Source: an uncultured Bacteroidales bacterium
GTDB lineage: Bacteria > Bacteroidota > Bacteroidia > Bacteroidales > P3
NCBI GenBank assembly: GCA_900319865.1
Contig: ONQD01000004.1
Coordinates: 21,184 to 85,183, forward strand
Length of the DNA stretch: 64,000 nt
Direction: 5' to 3'
Below the pieces are notes generated by a model. It was not told the DNA's origin. It worked only from the letters and a program-made list of their open reading frames with translations, and did not search any database. The position numbers and the translations under genes were made by a program. This document shows positions 42,544 through 54,900 of the stretch, piece by piece. Every line of letters starts with the position of its first letter. Position 1 is the first letter of the stretch.

Positions 42544-44934
42544 CTATTTTCGGCCGTACTGTTTCATGAGGCGGAAGGTGAGTTCGCGGCCGTCGGCGGT
42601 GGTGACGGTGAGGAGGTAGGCGGCAGGGGGACGGTTGGTAAGGTCGAGGGTGTATTGGTCAGGACCCGTTGGGGTGAGCACCACCTCTTCGCGGCGGCCT
42701 TGCATGTCGGTGAGGTAGGCGGAAACAATCTTGTTCGAGCCACAATACACCTCTACATGGTCAGTAAAGGGATTAGGATATGCACGGATTCCTCCGTCTT
42801 CATCTGCCGAAAGGATACCCTCAGTGTCTTGACGTACTATTACTGTACGGGTGATTGGTGGGGCAGGCAGATAGTCGGCATCGCCCTCTTGTGTGGCAGT
42901 GATTTGCACCTCGCCCACCCGATGCAAGCAAAGGGTACTGCCATCGACAGTGGCCACCGTGCTATCGCCGCTCGTATAGCTGACGGGCAGCCCACTGGTG
43001 GCGGTGGCAGTGAGTGCAACGGGGCTGTCGGCAAGGGTAAAACGCAAGTCCTGCTCCCAGTTGATGAACTGCTCCAGCATCGTGTGGGGTCTGTCCTCGC
43101 GGAACATGCCGAATGCTGCTGCGCTGCCGCTGGCGCGGGCATTGGTGAAGTAGAAGGTGTCGAGGGTGATGTCATGGTAGCGCAAGGTGAAGTCGAACAG
43201 CACCCCATTGCCCAGACGGGGGTAGAAATGATAGTCCCACAAGCCCAAGCAATGTATGCGCATGGTGTCTGCCACACGCTGGTCGGTCTGCCAAATGGCC
43301 ATAAAGGGGATGCTTTCCGATTGGTTGATTTGATAGGATATAGTGGAGTAGACGCGGTTGTCCTTTACAAAATGACGCTTCCACACTCCACCGCCGCTCA
43401 TGCCAGCCGCGGGCGACACTCCGTCGTCGTTCCACCACCCCGGGCAGTAATGCGTACCGTAGTTAATACAATTGCCTGTTGCCTTGTCCAACCGCAGGAA
43501 GAGCGGATAGCGGTGGTGCCTTTCCGCGTCACCTCCGCGCTCAAACCACTGCCCGTTGCCAAAGAAGATGGTGTCCTCGTCAAAAAGTGTGCTAATGTTC
43601 CCAAGAACATACAGCGAACTGTCGCTCACCGTCACACCCGAATAACCGACAGAGTTCCATGTTTGGTGATTATGCCGCTCGGTATAGATGAAATGTGGCT
43701 CGTGCACCCACTGCACGGTACCCGATGTGTCGAACTTGACAACAAACGGATGGTTGAGATTCATGGCCTCGGCAAAGTGGTTCATCTGTACATAATGGGT
43801 GCTGTCGAAATATATGCGGCAGGGGTATTCATACTCTATTCCCTCATAGCTGTACCAGGGTGTCGGCGGATTCAAACCGCCGAAGTTGCCCGAAAGATAC
43901 ATGTTATCATCCTCGTCGGCATCAAATCCGTTAAATTTCATATACCACTCAGCCTGCACGGCGCAAGTGTCCCAGATGCCGAATTGAGATAGAAAGCGGA
44001 GGTTAATGGCTGGAATGCCTTCCGACTCGAAGGCAACGAATTTGTGCCACAGCAGCCGCCCATGGGCATCGAACTTGTACATCATGGGCCGTGAACAGCC
44101 GCCTACCCCGCCCGAGTCGCCTATGATAAAGTTGTACGGCAACAAGAAGTCGCTGCGATAGGTGCTGTCGCCATTGTAGGTGATGATGGAATAGACGCTG
44201 TCCTCCACGCCCGTCCAAGCGCAGTTGAGCACCAAGTAAAGGCAACCCGTCTTATCGACATGCATCGCCACGGGGCCTTTGCCAAACAGGGTTTCCCTGG
44301 GATGTCGGCTATAATACCATGTGTTGTTGTAGGTGTTGTGGTGGTAGCCTGCGCGGTCTTGACACTGCATATAGATTGTGTTCAGCACGTTGCCGTTCAA
44401 GTCCATCTTGGTGAAGAAATTGAACCGGCTGTCATAAGGAGGTCGCCAACCAGCGGCAGGGGTGCTGAGGAAATCCCTTGCACGTATCATCGTGTCGAAG
44501 AGCCACAGCCAACTGGCGTTACCATACATTCCACATGTACCCAGCAGATAAAGGGTGTCGCCGTGCAACTCCATCCACCCCGGGCGCGCCTGATAGTCGG
44601 AGCTCACCTCGCGCATCCAGAGGCGGTTGCCCAGCGTGTCGTACTTGGCAATAAACACATTATACTTACCTTGCCGGTACATCTCTTCTGTGAGGGTGGT
44701 GTCAAACCGCCCCTCCAAGCCGTAGAGCCCCTGCGTACAGACGTCGCCAAAGCTGCCGTAATAATACACATACCCCGAGTCGTCCACCTCGGTGCAATAG
44801 ATTCCCTGCGAGGGATAGTAGTCGCGCTCATATCCGGCGAAGAACTTCACCCAGTCGTAATGTCCTGTAACAGCTTGCCCTTCGGCAATCAATGATGCAG
44901 TAATAAGAATTGATAGTAATAATATTCTCTTCAT
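42544..44934 (-). CDS. T9SS type A cargo protein, paralogue 2
   Basis: A 796-residue exported protein with signal peptide MKRILLLSILITASLIAEGQ. The body resembles paralogue 1: VDDSGYVYYYGSFG, YDTLGNRLWMREV, FDADEDDNMYLSGNFG, then a Big-like module ADSPVALTATATSGLPVSYT (about 645-720). The sorting domain (AYPNPFTDHVEVYCGSNK to RLMKQYGRK) is uninterrupted here. The repeated pairs of a trip narrative (location, then value) suggest a propeller of the delayed-beta-repeat type, but this is not proven. The surface role is unknown. Behind its TAG stop, 13 codons are conserved with paralogue 1. Confidence 0.85.
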   Translation of the reverse strand: MKRILLLSILITASLIAEGQAVTGHYDWVKFFAGYERDYYPSQGIYCTEVDDSGYVYYYGSFGDVCTQGLYGLEGRFDTTLTEEMYRQGKYNVFIAKYDTLGNRLWMREVSSDYQARPGWMELHGDTLYLLGTCGMYGNASWLWLFDTMIRARDFLSTPAAGWRPPYDSRFNFFTKMDLNGNVLNTIYMQCQDRAGYHHNTYNNTWYYSRHPRETLFGKGPVAMHVDKTGCLYLVLNCAWTGVEDSVYSIITYNGDSTYRSDFLLPYNFIIGDSGGVGGCSRPMMYKFDAHGRLLWHKFVAFESEGIPAINLRFLSQFGIWDTCAVQAEWYMKFNGFDADEDDNMYLSGNFGGLNPPTPWYSYEGIEYEYPCRIYFDSTHYVQMNHFAEAMNLNHPFVVKFDTSGTVQWVHEPHFIYTERHNHQTWNSVGYSGVTVSDSSLYVLGNISTLFDEDTIFFGNGQWFERGGDAERHHRYPLFLRLDKATGNCINYGTHYCPGWWNDDGVSPAAGMSGGGVWKRHFVKDNRVYSTISYQINQSESIPFMAIWQTDQRVADTMRIHCLGLWDYHFYPRLGNGVLFDFTLRYHDITLDTFYFTNARASGSAAAFGMFREDRPHTMLEQFINWEQDLRFTLADSPVALTATATSGLPVSYTSGDSTVATVDGSTLCLHRVGEVQITATQEGDADYLPAPPITRTVIVRQDTEGILSADEDGGIRAYPNPFTDHVEVYCGSNKIVSAYLTDMQGRREEVVLTPTGPDQYTLDLTNRPPAAYLLTVTTADGRELTFRLMKQYGRK

Positions 44935-45383
44935 GTCACATCGCTATTTGTTGAACAACATTGTTTATTCTGTCGCTAATATGACACATAAAAACGTTAT
45001 TTGTTGCAACAACAAAGACATTTAACATTTTTGTATCCAGTCGGGGCATCTTAGATTCACCACAAATCGGTCATCAGGGTTTAATGCCAACACCAATAAG
45101 TATCAGCACTTTTTATCCCATTCCGTTTCCCCATTTTGCTTCATCCACCCTCTTTCCCGCTCCCTTTCTTCTTCACCTCTTCATGACATCTTAGTAAGCT
45201 TATCTTAACCTCTATACTGAAGAAGAATTAAAGATGTGTTGGAAGAATAGTGAACTGTAAGCGGAGTTGGAGCCCAAATCGGTCATTAGTAGAGGAAAAA
45301 CGCAATACTCACATTGTAAGAAACAAATAATCAACAAACTGTATTGCATGTCTTCTAAATGATTATCCACAATTCAACGAAAC
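44935..45383. other. intergenic, no gene seen
   Basis: AT-rich with no supported frame. It contains two copies of the CAAATCGGTCAT(T/C)AG motif, at about 45,063 and 45,275. Confidence 0.5.
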
Positions 45384-45652
45384 GCCCCAACGGGGCAACG
45401 AGATAATAGCCCAAGGCAACGTTGCGCATAGCGAGAACAAAGAAAGCCCGTTTTCTTTTCCGAGCCAAAGCAACGTCACGTAGTAACGCCTTGGGTAAAT
45501 GAGATGCAGACCAATCGCCCTGAAAGCATTAAGGGAGTTCGGTGGACTTACGTCAGAAACAGGGATTGTGCTTTTGCCCTTTCAGGGCGATATCTTATGT
45601 TCCCAAGACCTACGGCGTTGCCGTAGGCTATCTGCTTTTGGCCTTTCAGGCC
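45384..45652. repeat. palindrome-rich intergenic element
   Basis: Series of short hairpins: GCCCC-AAC-GGGGC (45384-45396), GCCCT-TTC-AGGGC (45576-45588), CCTACGGC-GTT-GCCGTAGG (45609-45627) and GGCCT-TTC-AGGCC (45640-45652). CGCCCTGAAAG near 45,520 is the inverted partner of the second. It resembles composite non-coding repeats found in many Bacteroidota genomes. From 45,653 to 45,844 there are only motif copies (GGCCGATTGGG) and no gene. Confidence 0.7.
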
Positions 45653-45844
45653 GTCTATCGGATACAAGCGGATATTCATTTTTCTAATGACGGCCATTAG
45701 AAAAATGACATCGCAAAGCATTGTATTCTTATGTAATAGTCCATTTGCATCATAGCTATTGACCGATTGGGATTGAAATGTCGGCCTAATGGCCGATTGG
45801 GGATTATTTGCCACAAATCCTGTCGAGCGCTTTGGGAGAAAGGA

Positions 45845-45881
45845 GATAATAAAAGTCGGGCGGCCCTGTGGGCCGCCCGAC
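45845..45881 (-). terminator. terminator of the 3,114-residue adhesin gene
   Basis: Perfect 12-bp stem GTCGGGCGGCCC/GGGCCGCCCGAC (45855-45866 with 45870-45881), 3-base loop, then TTTTATT on the minus strand. Confidence 0.95.
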
Positions 45882-45945
45882 GGTAGTGTGTATTCCCGAT
45901 AGTCAAAAGGCTTGTGCCAAACCGGCTATCGGAGTATTAGACAGA

Positions 45946-48900
45946 TTAGCGTACCACGAGTTTTTTCACCATGTTGACGTCGTCGCCGGTGATGCGCACA
46001 AAGTAGGCACCCTGGGCGAGGTGGTCAACATCCATAGTCTTGGCGCAGTCGCTGCTGCATTCGAGGGTCTCGCTTGCAACCGTGCGGCCGTTCATGTCGA
46101 CTACGGTGATGCGTACCTTGCCGTTCACTCCGGTCACGGTGATGGTGGCAGAACTGCTGGCGGGGTTCGGGTAGATGGTGCATACTGCATCGCTGACATC
46201 GTTGATGCCGACATTCTGAGTGGTGAAGGTGGCCACAGTCGACCAGTTGCTGTAGGTGCTCTGGTCGCAGAGTCCGCGCACATACAAGTCATACTGGGTG
46301 TTGGGCTCAAGACCGTTGATGTCGACAGTGGTGTTCTGGGATTCAACTATTGCGCCGGAGCCGTGGCTGAATCCACGCACACCATATTCAACCTCGAAGC
46401 TGTTGTTGCCTTCGCCGGCGGTCCAGCTAACGGTAGCTGTAGTGGCGGCGGCGTTGACGGTAACGCTGGTAGGAGCGTTGCAGGTCACATCGTTGTGCAG
46501 CGTGGTGGCGGAGACGTTGACCCAGTGTTCGCTGGTCCAGTCGGTGCCGCAGATGGCCTTGATATGGAAGTCGTATTCGGTCTCTTCCTCCAGACCGTTA
46601 ACCACATAGCTGTTGGTGGTGACGTCCACCTGGGTACCTTGACCCTGGATGAAACCGGCATAGCCGTACTCGATAGTCCAGCCCTGTGCCGTAGGATCGG
46701 CGGCCCAGTTGAGGGTCACGCTGCTGGCGGTAACGTCGCTAGCCGCAGCATCAGTAACATCGGGGCAAGTGGCGGTGGTGAATGTGAGGGTATCGCTCCA
46801 GTCGCCAGGTATCAGGCTGGTGCCACAGAGGGGCTGAATGCTGGCGTTGTAGGTCACACCGGCAGTGAGGCCGCCCAGGGTTACAGGATGGGTGGTGCAG
46901 AGATAGAGGCTATCCAAGCTTGCGCTGTTCCAAATGTGGATGTTCCAGTTAGTTTCCTCGCCAATGGTGGTCCAGTCAAACTGTGCTGTGGCATTGGTGA
47001 TATTGGAAACACTGAAGTTTTCGGGAGCGACGCAACCCAAACTGTCGGTGAATACGACAGCGGTGGCCCAAATGGAGTTAACACCATCGGTGCAGTGCTG
47101 ACGCACACCGACCACATAGCGGGTGGCGGGAGTCAGACCGGTGAAGGAGTAAGCACGCGAAGTGACAGTAGCCAACGGCGTAATGTTGTCGGTCCAAGTG
47201 CCGGTAGTGATGGCCACATCGAAAGTGTCGGCAGCGGCAAGCCACGAGATATCGATGCTCTCATAGGTGTTGCTGGTGCCAAGCAGAACCGGTGCGGGGC
47301 ACGAAACGCTGGAGGTAAGTTCAATATTGTCGAGCGCCACAGAATAGAATGTTGCGTTGTGATACCAACGGAAGGCCACATACATGGCATTGGCGGGAAC
47401 GGTGTCGAACTGGACGGTGTCGTAGATACCACGGTTGTCCTGGAGACCATTACCGCTGTGCTGTGTGGTAGTAGAGGCAGGTATATCTTTGATTGCGACA
47501 AAGTCGTTCTCAAAGTCATCGCCCGTCATGTAACCAACAGAGAGAGTGCCCTGGCTGTTGCCCTCGGTGCACATCCAGTAGGTGAGCGTGAGGGTGTTGA
47601 CCGGTTCGGAAGTCAAGGGGAGTCGCAGTATCTTGGTGTTGCCCACGGAAGCAGAGCTGCCGGAGGTCAAGGTGACACTGTTGGTGCCCTCTACAGTATA
47701 CCAGTAGGAACCACTTCCAACCACATGGGGGATATAGTTCGCGCTAGTTCCGTTGGAGTAGCCCTCCCAGCAGTCGGGCAGAATGCCATCGGTACCACTA
47801 TAGGTGGTTGCCTGAAGTCCCTCGAAACCTTCGCGGATAGTGTCGAAGGCGGGGAAATGGCCACAGATGGTGCGGAAGCTGAGTCCCGACGAATAGCTGC
47901 TGCTGTGTTCGGCATCGCAGATGCGGCGCACCCAGCAATGGTACTCAGTGTTGGCGCTAAGGCCATAGATGGTAGCGTGGTTGGTGTTGACGGTGTCATA
48001 GCGGTTGGCGCTGGCGGGGTCACCGGCCTGACGGAAGGCTAAGACATAAGTGGTGCCGGAGACAGGAGCATTCCATGTGAGGTCGGCCGAGTTCTCCGAG
48101 ACTGCAGTAACGTCGAGGTCGAAGGGACGTACACAAGGCTGGTCGTAAACCATGATGCTGTCGATGGCGGGAGGTTCACCCACAAAGTCGGCAGCACCCG
48201 TCGACTGGTTGAACCAATAGAATACGAGACGCTGAACACCGCTCACGTTGTCGAGCGACACGTTGTGGGTCTGCCAGCCATTGGAACGGCGGACAATATC
48301 CAAATAGAGGTCGTTGACGTGACCCCAAGGAGTGGTGAGGCGCGTGTCGGACGATTCGACATAGGTGGAGGGGTTGGTCAAGAAGACTGCCACACCGTCG
48401 TAGTTGGCAGCCTGGCTGCCGCCCACGTTGATGCGGAACGACACGTTGCAGCTGCGGGGCACGGAACCGAAGTCGATGTCGCGGTAGGCACAGGCATTGA
48501 CTATGGCATTCATGTTGGTGCTGCGGGTAGCGCCACTATCGGCAGAGATATAGATGGCATGACGGTTGTCGCTATAGGGAGCGCTGCCGCGATACCAACC
48601 AATAGTGCTGTTGCTGGTGGTTTGCCATGCAGCCCACTGGGCGGGATCCTCGAAGTCGTAGAGCACGGGGACGGTGTCAGGAATCTGACTGGTGGAGAAA
48701 TGGCCTTCATTGAGCGAGACATCGCTAAGCGAAACGCCGTCCGAGCAGTATGCTTTGACGCGGAAACTGTAGGCAGTTGCGGGTGTGAGGCCCGTGAGTG
48801 TGGCCGGATTGGTGACAACGTCGGCATAGGAATCGGTAGTAGCACCCAAAGGTCTGTAGGTGATTTGCCACTGGCTGGAACCAATAGTGTCAGTCCAGGC

Positions 48901-51900
48901 GAGGGTGGCGGTGGTAGCAGTGGAGGTGACTGCCTGCAAGCCAAACGGACGCGGGCAGGCAGAGAGCTGTGCGATGGTCACATCGTCGATGTAGGCATAG
49001 CCAAGGGTACTGGCGCGGTTCTTGCGGAAAGCAGGATAGGAACCGTGTCCGGTAAGGCCGGCAAAGGAGACGTGGTATTCCTGATAGGTGTTGTCCATTG
49101 TGATGGTCTGCACAGGAACGAAAGTGGTCTGGTCCTCGGGGTCGGACATGATGCCCACGATGATGGAGTTATCGTACGAGGAGGAACTGCCTTTGCCCCA
49201 GAAGGAGACCTCGAGGGTGTTGGCAGGATAGGTAAGGGTGTCGATTTCGGGCAACACTGCAAGCGCATAGTCGCCATAGGTGGTAGTAGTTGTGGCCGTG
49301 TAGAAATAGAGGTAGTTGGTTCCGCCATGCGCATTGGTGGTAGAGGAATTGACATAGGGGTAGTAGTTATAGGTAGTACCATTGTTGATGCGGTTCCAGC
49401 AGATGGGGAATTGGGCGTTGGTGCCGGTGGGAAGTCCTTCGAAGTCGTAACTGACGGGGAGGAAATCCATCGGTTCGCAAAGAGTCACGAAAGTGACGCC
49501 CTGCGACCAGCTGCCCGTGTCGGAGCCACTGCAGATAGCACGTATATATGCATCATATACCATACCCGAGGTGAGACCTGTGAGGGTGGTGCTGGTGGTG
49601 GTGGAGTAGACCAACGAACCCGTGCCGTGAGCAAAGCCCTCGGGACCGTACTCTATCTGGTAACCAATGGCGGACGAGGCGCGGTTGGTCCAGCTGAGCT
49701 GAGCCGAGTGGGTGGTTATGGTGGAGTCGACCACTGTGATGTTCACCGGTGAGGGGCAGCTAGGAATGTAGTCCACATAGATGTCGTCAACATAGACATA
49801 GCTGTATGCCGATGTGCTGCCGGGATAGAAAGGCGGAATCTCATTGTAGAGGGCTATATACTGGCCATTATTAGTGTATCCGGCAAAGGGCACCTCAACC
49901 CAAGCCACCGACAGAGGAGCGGCATCGTGGAGGTCGATAGTGTCGACCGGAGTGAAGGTGGCAATATCGGACGGGTCGGTCATCAGACCCACAACCAAAC
50001 GGGAAGTATAGGTGGTAGTTGTGCTGCTGTAGCGACGCATGTTGAAGGTGAGCTGCAAACTGTCGACAGGTGCTGCCATGAGGGGCAACGCTGCATAGCT
50101 GTAGATGCCGGCCGACGAAGTGTGGCTGGCAAAGAAATAAAGGCTGATGTTGCCACTGATAGCGTTGGTGGAATAAGGATAGGGATATGCTGTAGTGCTG
50201 TTTGTTCCCTTGGTCCAGCAGGAGCTGATGGGATTGGCCGAGCCGGAAGAGTAGGATTCAAAGCCTTCGGTGTAGGGCAGCGATGAAGCCGTGCAGGGAG
50301 TGCGGAATGAATAGACATACGACCATTCGCTGGTGTCGCCTGTGGAGCAGTAGGAACGTACATAGAAGTCGTAATTGCTGTTGCTGTTCAGGCCAGCATA
50401 GGTGATGGAGGTGCTTGTGGTGGTCTGGTGGATACCGGCAAGCGAGGCTACGGTATCGGGATTGAATCCCGGTTCGCCAAGGGCTGTTTCGTAGCCAATG
50501 CCGCTGCCCTGCCACGAGAATGTGGCGGAAGTGGGCTGCAGGTCAGCCAGCGCGATGTCGACGGGCCACTCGCACGAAGGAACCTCGGAGCAGATATTGA
50601 AAATCATGTCCGAACGGTTGTAGGTGCGGGTGCATGTAAGGTTGGCGGTAGCCGAGCTACGGTAGCCATAGACGCTGAGGTAGTTAGGTGAGGTAGAGGA
50701 ATAGTAGAAATTGACCGATGCAGAGGCATAGTCTTGACGTGCAAGAAGCACCATGAGGTTGCTCGAACCATCGAAGGTGAAGGCGGTGTCGAAAGGAATA
50801 TCAACCCACTGGCCAGCCGCGCAACTGAGGTTACCCTGATAGACAAGGGTCATATCGGTACGCGAAATGGTATCGTTTGCTGCAGGAGAGCCGAACCCTT
50901 CAAGGTCGGTTTCGGCCATATAGATACGCACGTCGTTAATCGTACCACCCGTGCTGCCGCAATGCAGCGAGATGCCGTTGATGAGGTTGTTGCTGTAAAT
51001 GCCCATCTCGGCCAGCTCCTGGGCTGTAAAGATATTGCGGGAGTAGCCGTTGGGGTATGAAGTAGAGGAATAGAAAGCATAGTAGGCGCTGGTCGATGTG
51101 CCGTGGCCTATGGTATCGATTATGTTGACATAGTTGGTGCCGCAATCCAGCAAGGTGCGGAACATCTCGATGTCGGACCACTCACTGCTGTCACCCGAGC
51201 AGAGCGCACGCACTGCCCAGTAATAGGTGGTGTAGTTGCTGAGTCCGGTCAAGGTGAGAGCGCTGTCGGTAACAGTGATGTATTGTGCATTGGAGTCGGG
51301 ATTAAAATCCGAATCCGTGCCGTAGGCAACAACAAAGCCTGAAATCGAGCCGCTGCTGTTGTTCCAAGAAAGGTCGGCGGTAGTGGTGGTTACATTCGAA
51401 GCCATCATGCCCGAGCTGCGACGGCAGGTGGGCAACAAGGAGACAACCACATTGTCGAGGTGTGCGTAGTTGGTGCTGTCGTTGACTGCAAGGAAGGCGA
51501 TGTGGCCGTCAGTGCCCTCGTAACTGTCGAAGGGAACTTCGAACGAGACTGGCTGACTGACTGGCACATTGCCGGGATAGCATGTGGTGATGGGGGTAAA
51601 GGTATTGATATTGTGCGTGTTTGTCATAACACCCACAGTAATCTTGCCCGTATATGAAGTGCTGTAGCGCACAAGGTCGAAGTTGACACGTAGGTTGTGT
51701 ATATCAGACTCGAACAAGGGCAGGACGGCATAGCTGTAGTAAGTAGTTGTGCTGTAAAAGCGCAGGGAGTTGGGAGTAGAGGAGCTGTAGTTGCTATAGA
51801 GGAAGGGATACTTGGAAGTGCTGTTAGTACCTTTGTTCCAGCAAGGATTCATGTTCTGACCGTCATTGATCGCGGTGCCGGCAGGATAGCTGTCGAAATT

Positions 51901-54900
51901 CTCCACATACGGGAGGCTGGCGGTCGCTATCGGCATGCACTCTGTTCTGAAAGTGACAGGATACGTGAGATTGCTGTGCTCGCTGCCGCACAAGGCCGCC
52001 ACCATAACCTGATACTCCGTCTGGGGCTGCAGGCCAGTGATGGTATAAGAGTTCGTGGAAGTGATGTCGGTCTGGGCAGTGTCGATGCTGAATCCGGGAG
52101 CGCCATAGTATACTGTCCACGAGGTGACGGTGCTGTCGTTGTCCCAAGTCAAGGTGGCGCTTGTCGAAGCCGCTGTGACTACCTCGACATTGAGCGGAGT
52201 GGGACATGAAGAGAGGGGGTTGACCGAAATGTCGTCCAACTGGGCATAAGCCGTGATGGAGTCGGGCAACAGGAAAGCAAAGTAACGCCCAGTACCCTCA
52301 TAGTCGGGGAACGAGAGGACGAAACGCTGCCATACATTAATCTCGTCGGGCTGCACATCGGCAAGGGTATGGAAGGTGCTGATGTCAGTGGGAATATCCA
52401 TCACGCCCACACGTATGCGGCCATAGTTGGCAGAGGTTTTGAGCAGCTCGAACGAGAGCTCCAACTGGTTGATGTCCGATTCAAATGCCGGAAGTGCCAA
52501 GTATGAATAGTAGTTGGCAGTAGCATAGAAGTACATGGCATTGGGCGCGGAGTGGTGGTTGGTAGTGTAGACATAGGGATACAGCGTGGTGTAGTTGGTT
52601 CCCTTATACCAGCAGGAATTATATGTCTGACCATCGCTAACAGAGCTGCCGGCAGGATAGCTGTCGAAATCCTCCGTATAAGGCAGACTGTCGTTGGGGA
52701 TATAGGCGCAGGCAGTTCTGAAGGTTATCGTGGTGGGGTCGGACTGGGCGTCGCCGCAATCGGCCACGATGTTGACCTCGTATGTAGTGGCGGGGTCAAG
52801 GCCGGTAAGCTGAACTGTGGTGTCCGAAGTGAAGACGGTGGTGCCGGTACCCTCAGCGTATCCCACGGGGCCATACTCAACGGTGAAGCCCGCTGTGGGG
52901 GCAGGAGTGCGCGGGTCGGGAGTCCACAGTATTGTGGCCGAGTCGGCACCCAGCGCGGTCAGCACTGCCGTGGTGGGACGGAAGCACGAGGGGATAAAGC
53001 GCAACTGCACATCGTCAATATAGATACTGTTGTAGTGGGCAGAGTCTGGAGTGGGAGAATAGAGCACAATGTAACGGCCCGTATCGCTGTAAGAGGCAAA
53101 AGGCACCTCGAACGAGTGGACAGAACCGGTAGCTTCGCCGGTGATGTCGATGGTGTCGACAGGTGTGAACTGGGCAATGCTGTCCAAACTGGTGGCAACA
53201 CCCACCACAAGTTTCGAGTAGTAGCTTGACGTGGTGTTACGTTTGGCCAGAAGCTCAAGCATCAACGTGTTGACGGGCAAGTCATGCGATACAGCAGGCA
53301 GTGTGGCATAGCAATACGTCCGGCCAGAGGAAGAGAAGTAGGAGTAGAAATAGAGTCCCCTCAGGCCGTTGATAGCGGCAGTGGAGTAGGGATAGGGGTA
53401 GGCAACCGAAGTGCTGGAAAACTTATTCCAGCAAGGGCTAATGGGGCTGGAGGAACCTGTACCATAGGCCTCGAAAGTCTCTACATAGGGCAGGTCTGTG
53501 GCCTCAAGCTCCTTGCAGGTGGTTGTGAAGCGGAGCATTGCCCAGCTGCTGGTATCATCGCCACAAATGCCGCGCACATACACGTCATAAGTGGTACCCA
53601 TGGTGAGACCGGTAAGCTGCAACAGGGTGTCGTACACAGTGGTGACGATGCCCGTGCCCTGGGTGAATCCGGTCAAGCCGTATTCAGCTTCATATTCATA
53701 GGGCGAACCCATGAGCCAGGTGATGTCGGCCGTAGTCGGGGTGACATTGGTGGCTGCCAAGCCCTCGGGGCGCATGCAGGAGGGCAATACATCGAGCGAG
53801 AAGTCGTCGACATAGGCCGTCCACGTGGTCGCAGGACGGAGAGCACGGACAGCTATAAAGGCACCTTGGCCAGTATAGGAAGTCAAAGGAGCCTCGAACT
53901 CTGTCCAGTTGGTGAATCCTGCCACATTGACGGTCTGCACCAGCGTAAAAGTACCTGTGTCGTTCGGATTGGTCATCACACCCACCTCAAACACAGGCGA
54001 TGTGGAGGCACTGGTAGACTTGGCCCAAAACTTAAGCATGAGGGTGTTTATGGGATACATGTCGACATCCACCATCGGTAACACCACATACATGTAGTCT
54101 CCATAAGTGGCACCCGTAGAGGCCAACCAGTAAAGGCCTTTCAAGCCAGAATGTGCATAGGTGGAAGAACCCACATAGGGGTAGCCGAAATAGGTAGTAC
54201 CGTTATTCAAACGCATCCAGCAGTCAACGAAATTAGCGTTCGTGCCGCTGCCTGTGGGGCTGTCTTCAAAGCCGCAGAAATACGGCAGCGAGTCTATCGG
54301 GTTGCACGGAGTGCGGAACGAGGAGCTCAGGAATCTACTGGTGTCGCCTGCATCGCAAATGCCGGCCACGCTTACAGTATAGTCAGTGTTGGGTAAGAGG
54401 TCGGTGAAATAAACCGGCGAAACATACTCCATATTATCGTAAATCAACGAGTCGCCCGCAGCAAGACGCACAATCCATGCAGAGACGCTGCTGGTGTCGA
54501 CCCAGCTGAAGGTGAACGAGGATGTAGTGAGGTCGCTGATAGAAATAGAATATGGCCGCGGGCAGGACATGACCGGAGCCTGGAAACTGTAGTATCGGCC
54601 AGCCGAAGGCCATGTGCGGGTGGGAATGGTGGTACTCAGACCCGAAGTGAAATGGGTGGCAACATCCGACGCATTCACTATCCATCCGTCGGACGAACTG
54701 ACGCAGAGACCCTGCTGTCTAGTCACATTTGGCGTTTCGTTGGGGGCGGGTCCGTACACTATCACAATGTTGCCATTATGATAGAGCTGCACCTGCCATC
54801 TATACAAATTGCTGCGCGTAGTGGAGTTATAGGTGCCAGTGCAGAACTCCACCACTCCCACCGAGTCGTTATTGGCATCGACGGTGTGGATGTAGCGCAC

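Noticed and set aside
45868-48042. 724-codon open frame on the plus strand, and similar long frames at 48,265-49,752 and 56,072-57,664
   Set aside because: Antisense to adhesin modules; glycine/valine-rich shadows created by Thr/Ser-rich codons on the other strand.
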